From an uncultured Bacteroidales bacterium (GTDB taxonomy: Bacteria; Bacteroidota; Bacteroidia; Bacteroidales; P3): DNA of 64,000 bases. How positions within the stretch are numbered: the stretch's first letter is position 1; each line of letters starts with the position of its first letter. Where the stretch lies: contig CALUHO010000002.1 in assembly GCA_944320465.1 (NCBI GenBank), positions 62,001 through 126,000 on the forward strand. Reading direction: 5' to 3'. Of the stretch, positions 17,352-25,613 are shown piece after piece. The notes under the pieces were generated by a model. It had not been told where the DNA came from. It saw only the letters and a list, made by a program, of their open reading frames with translations, and searched no databases. The position numbers were made by a program, and so were the translations under genes.

Positions 17352-20300
17352 CTATCTTTTTGGAAAGACGTAAAAAAACTGGATATAGTCAGGCGCATGT
17401 TTCAGATTATAAAACGGACTTGCCACAATCCTCCCCAAACTACTATCCCATGATTGAATAGAAACAGATGTCCGGATATTGCCCCATATCGTAGTCTTGT
17501 GCTTAACGGTCACAGATAACACATTCCGTACATGATTGGGATTCCCTCGAATAAGTTCCACTGTAGCAGTCCCCGGTTGCTTCAGATTATCCATGAATCC
17601 TTTCAAATCAAATCTATCATCTGCCAAACTGAATGACAAAACTGCATCATATCCCATATAGTTCGCTGCTCTAATAAAAATATCATCCGTAGGAACAATC
17701 CCTGCATGAAAATCCATCACATAATCCATATATAAGTTTTGAAATTCTTCCGCATTCCTTTGGAGAATCGATTTATCTAAATTTTCTATGGCAAACCGCA
17801 CACACCTGCCATCCATATCGGATCCATCCACCAAATCAGACAAATATGGATCCAACGGAGTATACAACTTATCATACCCGACCGGAAGTCCATCCCACCA
17901 GCTGAGGCCGAGGGATTTGGCCTTGAGGACACCTTGAATGCTTCCGGAAATGAAACCGCTGAAAAAGCCCATGAGGATATCTGTAGTCACGTTCTTCCCC
18001 ATGTTCCTGCCAAATGGAGAGCCTGCCACAAGATTGTTCAGCCCCGTCTGCAAAGGGGATGTAAGCGCAGCTATCCCTGCTCCGCTCAGCCCTCCAATCA
18101 GCCCGCCCCAGATAAAACCAGCCTTGTCTGCCAATCCGGCTATGCCGTACCCGGTCATGCTGCTTATGCCTGAAATCAAGAAGCCTATGCCGAAGTTGGC
18201 AAAATCCTGCCAAACATAGGTAGTGGATTTGGCATGGACGGCCACGTTCACAACGCCCCCGATCACGGCAGCAAAGGCAACCACACCCCATGCAATGAAG
18301 CCTTCTACAGCAGTCCCGGAGGGATCCATGTAGTTGAAAGGATTGTTGAGGGCGTAGGCATAGCGGTTCAGGTTCTGGGTGTTGTCAGGCTGCTGCACGA
18401 AAGGGTCGGGGCTGAGGAAACGCCCCAGGATTGGATCGTACAACCGGGCATTGAGGTTGATCAGGTCGAAATCGTCCAGATGCTCCTGCCCGCAGAAGCC
18501 CCGCTCTATGGAAACGATATCGGGGTAAGACTTGGCCGAGGGGAAAACCGGCCCGTCCGGGTTCAAGGGTTGGTGCGTATAAGGATTGCGCCGCCGTCCC
18601 CAAGGGTCGAACTCGAAGCGTTCGGCCACCTTGCCATCCTCAGTCACCAAGGCCCGGATGCTGCCCAAGTAATCGGTGGCCGCATAGTACAGCTCCGTGC
18701 TTCCCGATGGACTCTTGACGGCCACAGCCAGCAGTCCGGCCGGAGATTGGACATAACAGTACTGCACCGTCCGCCCATCGATCTGCTTCTCCTCGTAATC
18801 CCCGAAATAGAACTGGGTCTCGGCGGGCTTGTCGCCGACCGTGGTGGTCATGGTCATGCGTTCCAAATCCGGGTTGTAAGCGAACTCTGCCCGAACCAGC
18901 ATCGGCTTCCCGTCCATAGTCCTTACCTGCCCTATGGATTCCACCCTTTGAAATGGAGTGTATTCAATATCTTGGTTTTGAAGACGTTCATGCAAGGCCG
19001 CCAAGGATGCGTCCACCTTGATGCTCTCCACGGCGAAAGGCCTGTCCTCCCCGTAGGCATACTCCCCCACATCGCTCTTGGACAGGATATTCCCCTTGGC
19101 ATCGTATTCAATCAGAACCTGAGCCGTATCGGACATCCAGGAACGAACCAAGCGACCATAGCTGTCGTATTCAAAAGCTTCCGTGCCGGAACGCAAGGCA
19201 ATGTCGCCGGAGGCCTGACGGACTGCCTGTCCGGATTCCTGCCCTGTGGCGGAACGGAGATCCATGAAGTTCCTCTGGGTCAGATAAATCCCCTTGCTGT
19301 CGTACCGGTAGGATTCAAAGAACAGCTTCTTCTGTTCGCTATCTGTATAATCCACCTCGATGGTGCGCCCGTAGAGGTTGTGAGCGGTGGAATAATGCAT
19401 CCCTTCCCCGAAATCGTAGGAGAGAATCCGCCCTGCGGCATCGTATCGGGGTTCCTGCCATATCGTCCTGCCCCGGCTATCGGTCATCCTCTCTACCCGA
19501 TCCTCGGCATCGTACTCGTAATAGACACCGTAGCCGTTAGGGTATATCAGGGAGGAAAGCCGCCCCTTGATATCGTGATTATAGAAATACGTCCAGGAAC
19601 GCCCCTCCCAGGTCAAGGTCTTGCGGGACAGATTCCCATCGGCATCGTAATCATAGGTGAAAAAACAGGAACTGTCCAACTCCTTGCGGACAACAAGATC
19701 CTTCCCGTTGCCCTCCGTCCCGTACATGACGGACACATTTGTCTCCCCGATGGAAGTGCAGGTCTCCCTTCCTTGGCCATCGTACTCATGGAAGGTCTTC
19801 ACACCCCGGGCATCCGTCGAGGCAACCATCTCGTCGCTGGCATTGTAGCCGTAGATGGTGTTTCCTGCCGATGGGTCGGCCAGCAGGGTCTGACGCCCAT
19901 AAGCATCGTACTCCATGCCCGTTTCCACTCCTTGGGAACGGATGTCCGAAACCAAGCCCGGATAAGCATATTCGTATTCTATTTCCGTCTTCTGGCCGTC
20001 CGGCATGATGTCCCAACTGGCCGTCACATCGCCTGCGGCATTCTTACGCTGCCCCCGGACGATGCCGTCCGGACGGGTGACGCTGGTTTCCAGCCCATCA
20101 TACTGGTAAAGGGTGGCACGCTCCCCGAACGTCTCCTTGACAACCCGGTTGGCATAGTCGTACTCGAAATGATGCATCGTGCCGCCCGTCTTGGAAAAAT
20201 CCGGCTCCGACTGCCCGACAAGCCGTCCCAAGGTATCGTAAGCCTTGATAGTGTAGCTGCGCTGGCCATCGATGGTTATCGATGTGCCAATCTCGTTGTT

Positions 20301-23300
20301 CCATATGTCGTAATAAGCCTGCGTCGTGATCCCGGGATTGACGCTCTCCTCTATGTAGTAGGCCGCCCTTGCAGGATGCTCTCCGCTTGCCCAGTCCTGG
20401 CCGTAAGTCGTTATGTATCCTTCGGGGCTGGTTGTCCTCACTTTCCGACCCCAGCGGTCGTATTCATGCAATGTGACCCGTCCCCGGACATCGGTTTCGC
20501 TGAGCAGCTTGCCCGAAATGGAATCATAGCGGTAAGACCTCGTACCCGTCGTGTCGGAAACCGAACGCAAAAAGCGGTAATCGGACGAATAGGCAAAGCG
20601 TTGCTTCAGGGCAATTCCCGACCTGGCTGCGGCCTCATAGGTCTGCTGGAGGGGCAGGCCGGTGCTATGATAGACATACCGTGTCGTGCCTTGGCGTTCC
20701 CGCTGGACGGTCATCCGGCCTTGGGAATCATATTCCATATGCACCGTGTCGCACAAAGCGGCTTTCCCAACATATCCCGAACGGGAAATCTTCCGTACCG
20801 GAAGGTTGGGACAGCCCCAGCCTCCGAAACTCCCGTACTCGTAGCGGACAAAGCTCTCCGATTCCGCCTTGAAGCTGTCCGTGGACGAAGCCACCCCGAC
20901 CGAGTGCTTCTCCCACAGGATGTTCCCGAACTCGTCCCTGTCCCGGACTGTCCTGGTACATGTTCCGCCCACCTTGTCGATGACATCAAGCCTCTGCAAC
21001 ACCGGATAAATCTTCCCATGCCAAGCCGTATCCTTGCGGTAAGAATACTTCTTGCCTTCAAGGATGTTGTCTTCTTCCGCTATCTGCAAGCAAGATGTGT
21101 CCGATGACAAGGCATAGGCAGAAGAGGTGACTATCCCTTGCGGCGAGACCGCCTCCATCTCCCTGAACCCGAGAAAGGCCTGCTTCCCTATATGGTAGAT
21201 GCCGTCCGAATACGCGTACCGGTTCCTCTCCCTCACCTCCCCGCCTTTCTGCCTGTATACGGATGAGACCACCTCCACGGCGTTCAGCGGGTGCAAAGGG
21301 AACGGCCCGGATTCGAACTTCCCGAACAGCCTTTCCGACTGCCCGTATTCGATGCGGAGATCCGGACGGGCGCCTTCCTGTACCCGGACCAACCTGACCC
21401 GTTCCCCACCCTGATACCTGTAGGTGGTCAGGACTACCGAATCCTCCTTGGGAAGGACAAGCAAATCCACGCCCCCGTCCCCGTCGAAGTCTCCAGCTAA
21501 GCGAGTCTGCGCATCAGAAGAGAACGTGCTTCGGGTCTCGATACTGCCGAATGTCCCGCCTTGGTTCATGACCAGATACGTCCCCTTGTTGTCGAATGCC
21601 AAGATGTCCGCCAGTCCGTCTCGGTTCAAATCCACGAAGAGTACCGGGGTCTTGCCCGGATCCTCCCAGCCATCCTCGGTCTTGAAGGCTTCTATCAGGA
21701 TGTCGGGAACCGCTTGCAGGAGGGATTTCCCATGGACGCCGAAAGAAAGGTCGTCCCCCTTGTTCTCGTAAACTTCCATCCCCCTCTCGCTGAAAACGAC
21801 CAGGTCAGGACATCCGTCCCCGTTCACGTCCTGCAAATCGACATGGTAGCGCTTGCCCGCCGGCCCCTGATTCGTGACCCTCTTGTAAGTTTTGTACCCA
21901 TGGAAAGAAACGGCCGGCTTCACGGGAGCAGCCTCATCGAGTCTGTCCCAAGCACCAATGGAGAGAACCTCGCCCCATTGTGGATGCAGCGGATCGGGAC
22001 TCATGATAATCTGCTGCTCGACAAGAAGAATCTCCGTCTTCCCGTCCTTGTCCAAATCAGCTGCTGCCAGGCCGGACACATCCCACGGGCCGTAATGCTT
22101 GCGGATGGCATCCCACGGTTCCCTCCAGTACGCATAACCGCCCCCTTCGTACCGGTATAACCTCAGATGCCAGTACACGAACTCCTTGTCTTTGATGTCG
22201 TCCGAGGAAAGCACGGAAAAGGCCGCCAAGTCGACCCGCCCGTCCCCGTCGAAATCCCCGAAGCACAGCTGCGGCACGTACCACATCCCCTTGCCCGGCC
22301 GCTGCGGCTTCTCGATGGAACGAATCTCCGCGATAACCGTTGCGGGCGACTGAAGCCAAACCGTCCCTTCGCCCGTTCCGGGGTTCAGATACAAGGAAGT
22401 CCCGTCCTTGTGGCAGATTAGGATGTCGTCCAGCCCGTCCTGATTCACGTCCTGGACGTAGAAGGCTGCATCCTCCCGCCCGGAAAAAGACCAGACCGCC
22501 CCCTCCTCCCTGTTCCCCGCACTACGCCATTCCATCCACCCGTATTCCCGCGACAGGTACATGCCCGTCCGGGGGATGAGTATGTCAGTCCTCCCGTCCC
22601 CATCGAAATCCCCCATCTGGCATTCGTCCAAATCAGGGATATCCGTGTCGGTTTCCCCGTTTTCGTCCCGGACATCCGCTCTATAAGTCCCGTCCAGACC
22701 GAAATAGCCCGCCAAGGAACTGCCTCCCGTCCAATGGAACAGAATAGGCGGAAGCACATTCCCTCCAACCCGCTGCTCCACCATCCTAAGCTTGGGGAGA
22801 GGGACATCGGTGGATTGGTATGCGAAATGGTAGGAATGGCTTTCCTTCCCATGCACAAGAAAGCTCACCTCGCTCAGCAAGGAATCGTCCACGACTTTCT
22901 CCCCCTCCAGATAGGAATGCAACGGGCGACCCTTCGCCGTGTAGGAAAACTCGACCCGGACCGCGCCAGAATGGTCGCCGATGCTGCCCGGTTCCATGCC
23001 CGTCCCCTGCTGCCGCGCAGGACCGCCCCCTCCCGCGCTTTCCACCGGAGACCGACGCGTGTATTCGATGCTCTTCAGATACGCCCGGCCCGGCTTCAAG
23101 CTGTAACGGTAAGCTATCGACAAGCCGCTGGCGTTCCTAACCTCGCGGAGCAAGTATGCGAACACCAGTCCGGACTTATCCTTCACCAAGGCATTCTCAT
23201 CCCCTCCGTAATAGCAGGTGACACCATCCTTGGATTGAACCGTGAAAGCCGGTAGCCCCGACTGGTGGCAGGTGATTTCCATGAACCCGGGAGCCTCGGC

Positions 23301-24353
23301 GAAATCGTAACGCGATCCGTCCGCCCCGTAGGAAGACCCGCCGACTAACTCCAGCCGCTGACCGTCCAGGCTGAAACGGTACATGGCATCGTCTTTGGCC
23401 GATCCGCTCGCCCCATCGTAATAGTACTTCGCGCCTTCCCGGGTAATCTGCGACAACCCCGCCAACGAAAAGCCCGCTCCCAGCAGCCCGCAGGCCACCT
23501 GGCTGTTGTATTCCACCGACAGCGAAGGTACGAACCCGTCGATTCCCTCGGGCATGTTCAAGGGGATGCTGTAGGTGAACGCCCCCGTAGAAGTCACCTG
23601 ATAGGCACTGGCAGGCGGGTTCATCGCCATGCTGTTGATGTCAGGCCGACTCCACGCTTGGCCGCCCACCGTCAAACCTTCTGGATTCTCTTCTAACCGC
23701 CGCCCATATGCGAATAGCTGCACCTTGCCCTTGGCAAAGTCCCGCCTGTCCGCATGACGGCTGCCGATATTAACCCTTTGCAAGGAAACGCATTCATCAC
23801 CCGGTGTCCCCGTGGCGTTGGCCGCTCGTAAAGCCTGCACCGAATCAGGAGCCTTGGATGTCCCGTCATAATCCATCTCGTCCACCACGCTCGGTGTTTG
23901 GAACGGAGCCTGGCGGAGCTGCAGGTTCTCCCCGCTGTTGGCCAGAATCAACTTGTTTTGATAAAACAGCAAATCCCATCCCTGAGGCCGCCCGTCCGTG
24001 TACAGGCTGTCCAAGGTGAATGTCCGGTTCTTCAGACTCCGGAACGCCACCACGCAGTGCGCCTTGGGCATCAGCACCGTGCCTTCCGGGAAACGGAAAG
24101 TCTCCGTTCCTCCATCGGTCAACGTCCAGCGCGAGATGTCCACCGCCTCTGACCCGTAATTGAACAGGCTCACGAACTCCCCATGGCTGTAATCCGGCTT
24201 GGTGATGACCTCGTTTAACGGCGAGTCGTACATGACCTCCGCTATGGCCACCGTCGGCCTTGCCCCTTTGTCCGTATCCTGGCCTTGGACAGAACCGCCG
24301 CCATAGGCAAGGAACAAAAAAGCTGCCGTTAAAAAGTACTTGATTTTTCTCAT
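17352..24353 (-). CDS. Secreted LTD-SpvB-FG-GAP-RHS polymorphic toxin
   Basis: 2333 aa. Signal peptide MRKIKYFLTAAFLFLAYGGG; lamin-tail domain (about 33-110; VAIAEVMYDSPL, YSHGEFVSLFN); SpvB-type N-terminal domain (about 235-330; VPSLSVEYNSQVACGLLGAG). Seven FG-GAP/VCBS calcium-type repeats lie at about 578-960 (DFDGDGRTDILI, DVNQDGLDDILI, DLNRDGLADILAF and others). Many YD repeats span about 1200-1860, and the RHS core (about 1890-2012) ends FNYMDPSG. A hydrophobic Gly-rich pre-toxin region (2013-2150) ends SWWDG at 2155. The last 178 residues are the variable tail, with Cys2184 (DGRCVRF), His2274 (NPNHVRN) and Asp2303 (SQSWDSS-like QSWDSSLGR) in papain-like order. The layout resembles a fused TcB/TcC-type shell. 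Toxin activity is inferred. Confidence 0.88.
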   Translation of the reverse strand: MRKIKYFLTAAFLFLAYGGGSVQGQDTDKGARPTVAIAEVMYDSPLNEVITKPDYSHGEFVSLFNYGSEAVDISRWTLTDGGTETFRFPEGTVLMPKAHCVVAFRSLKNRTFTLDSLYTDGRPQGWDLLFYQNKLILANSGENLQLRQAPFQTPSVVDEMDYDGTSKAPDSVQALRAANATGTPGDECVSLQRVNIGSRHADRRDFAKGKVQLFAYGRRLEENPEGLTVGGQAWSRPDINSMAMNPPASAYQVTSTGAFTYSIPLNMPEGIDGFVPSLSVEYNSQVACGLLGAGFSLAGLSQITREGAKYYYDGASGSAKDDAMYRFSLDGQRLELVGGSSYGADGSRYDFAEAPGFMEITCHQSGLPAFTVQSKDGVTCYYGGDENALVKDKSGLVFAYLLREVRNASGLSIAYRYSLKPGRAYLKSIEYTRRSPVESAGGGGPARQQGTGMEPGSIGDHSGAVRVEFSYTAKGRPLHSYLEGEKVVDDSLLSEVSFLVHGKESHSYHFAYQSTDVPLPKLRMVEQRVGGNVLPPILFHWTGGSSLAGYFGLDGTYRADVRDENGETDTDIPDLDECQMGDFDGDGRTDILIPRTGMYLSREYGWMEWRSAGNREEGAVWSFSGREDAAFYVQDVNQDGLDDILICHKDGTSLYLNPGTGEGTVWLQSPATVIAEIRSIEKPQRPGKGMWYVPQLCFGDFDGDGRVDLAAFSVLSSDDIKDKEFVYWHLRLYRYEGGGYAYWREPWDAIRKHYGPWDVSGLAAADLDKDGKTEILLVEQQIIMSPDPLHPQWGEVLSIGAWDRLDEAAPVKPAVSFHGYKTYKRVTNQGPAGKRYHVDLQDVNGDGCPDLVVFSERGMEVYENKGDDLSFGVHGKSLLQAVPDILIEAFKTEDGWEDPGKTPVLFVDLNRDGLADILAFDNKGTYLVMNQGGTFGSIETRSTFSSDAQTRLAGDFDGDGGVDLLVLPKEDSVVLTTYRYQGGERVRLVRVQEGARPDLRIEYGQSERLFGKFESGPFPLHPLNAVEVVSSVYRQKGGEVRERNRYAYSDGIYHIGKQAFLGFREMEAVSPQGIVTSSAYALSSDTSCLQIAEEDNILEGKKYSYRKDTAWHGKIYPVLQRLDVIDKVGGTCTRTVRDRDEFGNILWEKHSVGVASSTDSFKAESESFVRYEYGSFGGWGCPNLPVRKISRSGYVGKAALCDTVHMEYDSQGRMTVQRERQGTTRYVYHSTGLPLQQTYEAAARSGIALKQRFAYSSDYRFLRSVSDTTGTRSYRYDSISGKLLSETDVRGRVTLHEYDRWGRKVRTTSPEGYITTYGQDWASGEHPARAAYYIEESVNPGITTQAYYDIWNNEIGTSITIDGQRSYTIKAYDTLGRLVGQSEPDFSKTGGTMHHFEYDYANRVVKETFGERATLYQYDGLETSVTRPDGIVRGQRKNAAGDVTASWDIMPDGQKTEIEYEYAYPGLVSDIRSQGVETGMEYDAYGRQTLLADPSAGNTIYGYNASDEMVASTDARGVKTFHEYDGQGRETCTSIGETNVSVMYGTEGNGKDLVVRKELDSSCFFTYDYDADGNLSRKTLTWEGRSWTYFYNHDIKGRLSSLIYPNGYGVYYEYDAEDRVERMTDSRGRTIWQEPRYDAAGRILSYDFGEGMHYSTAHNLYGRTIEVDYTDSEQKKLFFESYRYDSKGIYLTQRNFMDLRSATGQESGQAVRQASGDIALRSGTEAFEYDSYGRLVRSWMSDTAQVLIEYDAKGNILSKSDVGEYAYGEDRPFAVESIKVDASLAALHERLQNQDIEYTPFQRVESIGQVRTMDGKPMLVRAEFAYNPDLERMTMTTTVGDKPAETQFYFGDYEEKQIDGRTVQYCYVQSPAGLLAVAVKSPSGSTELYYAATDYLGSIRALVTEDGKVAERFEFDPWGRRRNPYTHQPLNPDGPVFPSAKSYPDIVSIERGFCGQEHLDDFDLINLNARLYDPILGRFLSPDPFVQQPDNTQNLNRYAYALNNPFNYMDPSGTAVEGFIAWGVVAFAAVIGGVVNVAVHAKSTTYVWQDFANFGIGFLISGISSMTGYGIAGLADKAGFIWGGLIGGLSGAGIAALTSPLQTGLNNLVAGSPFGRNMGKNVTTDILMGFFSGFISGSIQGVLKAKSLGLSWWDGLPVGYDKLYTPLDPYLSDLVDGSDMDGRCVRFAIENLDKSILQRNAEEFQNLYMDYVMDFHAGIVPTDDIFIRAANYMGYDAVLSFSLADDRFDLKGFMDNLKQPGTATVELIRGNPNHVRNVLSVTVKHKTTIWGNIRTSVSIQSWDSSLGRIVASPFYNLKHAPDYIQFFYVFPKR
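17893..18733 (-). repeat. 841-bp near-identical duplication of the RHS core (copy in full-length gene)
   Basis: Parent copy of the block at 15514-16354, within codons for about residues 1874-2154 of the full RHS protein. Equal length, and one visible synonymous difference. Beyond both edges the two loci diverge completely. Confidence 0.88.
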
Positions 24354-24402
24354 GGATATCTCTTTTAGTCAGCATGACGGCATTGCGATTTGCACCGGCA
24401 TA

Positions 24403-25008
24403 TCACTGCTTGACCACCTTCCACACCTGCCTTTGTCCCTCCGTTCTCATCTCGAACAGGTATGTCCCGCTTCCTTGGCCTTCCATATCGACGACTGTTT
24501 CCCCTGTGGAAGACAGGATGCCTCTTTGAAGGAGCCTTCCTGCCATATCGTACAGACTATACCGAATCATGGTTTCCGGACAATCGCCATGCACCCTTAC
24601 ATGGAAGCTCCCCCTTGTCGGATTGGGATAAAGGCTCACTTGAATCTCTCCCACTCGGTCGATATAGCACGGTCTCCCGACAGCCTGTCCGGACGGGATT
24701 TCTTCTCCTGCCCTTCCATCCTCCGTTGAAACAACTTCATTGCCCTGAATCTCATTTCCAGCAAGGAACGATGCCGGCATCACCTCTGTCCTAGGGTCTG
24801 CCGTGTCCGCAACGGCTAGTGTCTTGCCCTTGGGTATCACCAGTACCCTTGCCACCCGGTTTCCTGCCCCGTCGTAAGCATAAGATACATACAACGGATT
24901 CCCATAATCCACCGTATCCTGCGCCTGACCGAAAAAAGGAACTATCAGGAATACAAACAATTCCACCAAGAGACACAATCGCCCCGCTTCTTTATGACCA
25001 ATGCACAT
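24403..25008 (-). CDS. T9SS type A sorting-domain protein, RHS companion
   Basis: 201 aa from the ATG at 25008 (a TTG at 25032 is also in frame). N-terminal signal region ends VFLIVPFFGQAQ. A lone YD-like motif, YVSYAYDGAGNRVARV, occurs at about 42-57 and looks like a miniature of the RHS repeat. A linker rich in E/T/G follows, and the last 80 residues are a type IX secretion C-terminal sorting domain: VSLYPNPTRGSFHVRV, YSLYDMAGRLLQRG, GTYLFEMRTEG and the basic end VWKVVKQ. It lies 49 bp ahead of the RHS gene and is probably first in the operon. It may help place or retain the RHS protein at the cell surface, an inference. Confidence 0.85.
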   Translation of the reverse strand: MCIGHKEAGRLCLLVELFVFLIVPFFGQAQDTVDYGNPLYVSYAYDGAGNRVARVLVIPKGKTLAVADTADPRTEVMPASFLAGNEIQGNEVVSTEDGRAGEEIPSGQAVGRPCYIDRVGEIQVSLYPNPTRGSFHVRVHGDCPETMIRYSLYDMAGRLLQRGILSSTGETVVDMEGQGSGTYLFEMRTEGQRQVWKVVKQ

Positions 25009-25610
25009 AACAACAATCTTAAATATCAACAATGCAACACAATCATATTTGCGGATTATACCGAGAAACGTGACAAATTTATTTATAAATCAAATACTAT
25101 TTAATTACATGCAGAAAATTTTCCTTATAACCCACATTTTCCGTTTTATTCCTCCATAGCAAACAGCCACGAGGTGCCTTGCACCGACTTGGCGAGAGGA
25201 GCAAATCGACCAACAGGAGAGAACAACGCAGTCGGCATGAGAAGAATAAAACCTATCCGGAACGGCCAACCGTACCCGGACAGCCTCGTAAAAAAACGAA
25301 CAGCTTCAGGAAGGCTTTGAGCATCAAAAAGGGCAAGCGAAGGCGAAGCCGTAGCAAAATTTGCCCTTTAGCGAGAAGCCAAACCGAAGCCTCTTTTTTA
25401 TGGCTCTGGCTCAAGCAGAGCCTTGCTTCGCAGAAACTGCAAAAGCCTTAAGCGGCACATCAGAACGGGCAGATACCCCATTCCCTGATTTGTGCTTTTA
25501 TGGCAAGCATCTACGAGGCGTCGAAAGGCGAAACGCGAGGGAGCGTACTTGAGTACGTGACCGAGCGGAGAACCTTTCGCAACGAAGCAGATGCCGTCAA
25601 AAAACACAAA
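25009..25610. other. Non-coding region between nrdJ and the RHS operon
   Basis: 602 bp. At 25074-25081 the minus strand reads TAAATTTG (TAnnTTTG), a candidate -7 box for the RHS operon, about 70 bp before the ATG at 25008. A 9-bp perfect hairpin (AAAGGGCAA 25328-25336 / TTGCCCTTT 25361-25369) and a 7-bp one (GGCTCTG 25402-25408 / CAGAGCC 25416-25422) follow, and then the long palindrome at 25486. No believable gene: the open frames here lack any family or codon pattern. Confidence 0.5.
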
Positions 25611-25613
25611 TCA
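25486..25613. repeat. Imperfect 128-bp palindrome at the nrdJ stop codon
   Basis: The ends TGATTTGTG (25486-25494) and CACAAATCA (25605-25613) are perfect inverted copies. Pairing continues in patches (CATCT/AGATG, CGAAAGG/CCTTTCG, GCGTAC/GTACGT) to a centre near 25545. The right end contains the nrdJ TGA stop. It could be a REP-like hairpin or a relic insertion element, and it may act as a transcript end for nrdJ. Confidence 0.55.

Noticed and set aside
18234..21107. 957-codon open frame on the plus strand
   Set aside because: Antisense shadow of the RHS gene; no signal, domain or plausible composition. The repetitive, G+C-rich RHS codons keep the other strand open.
21300..21320. GATTCGAAC-like tRNA T-loop motif
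   Set aside because: Lies in RHS coding sequence; no acceptor stem or anticodon arm around it.
24980..25032. TTG 25032 as start of the T9SS-domain gene
   Set aside because: The ATG at 25008 gives a normal signal peptide; the TTG only adds eight residues and has no ribosome site.
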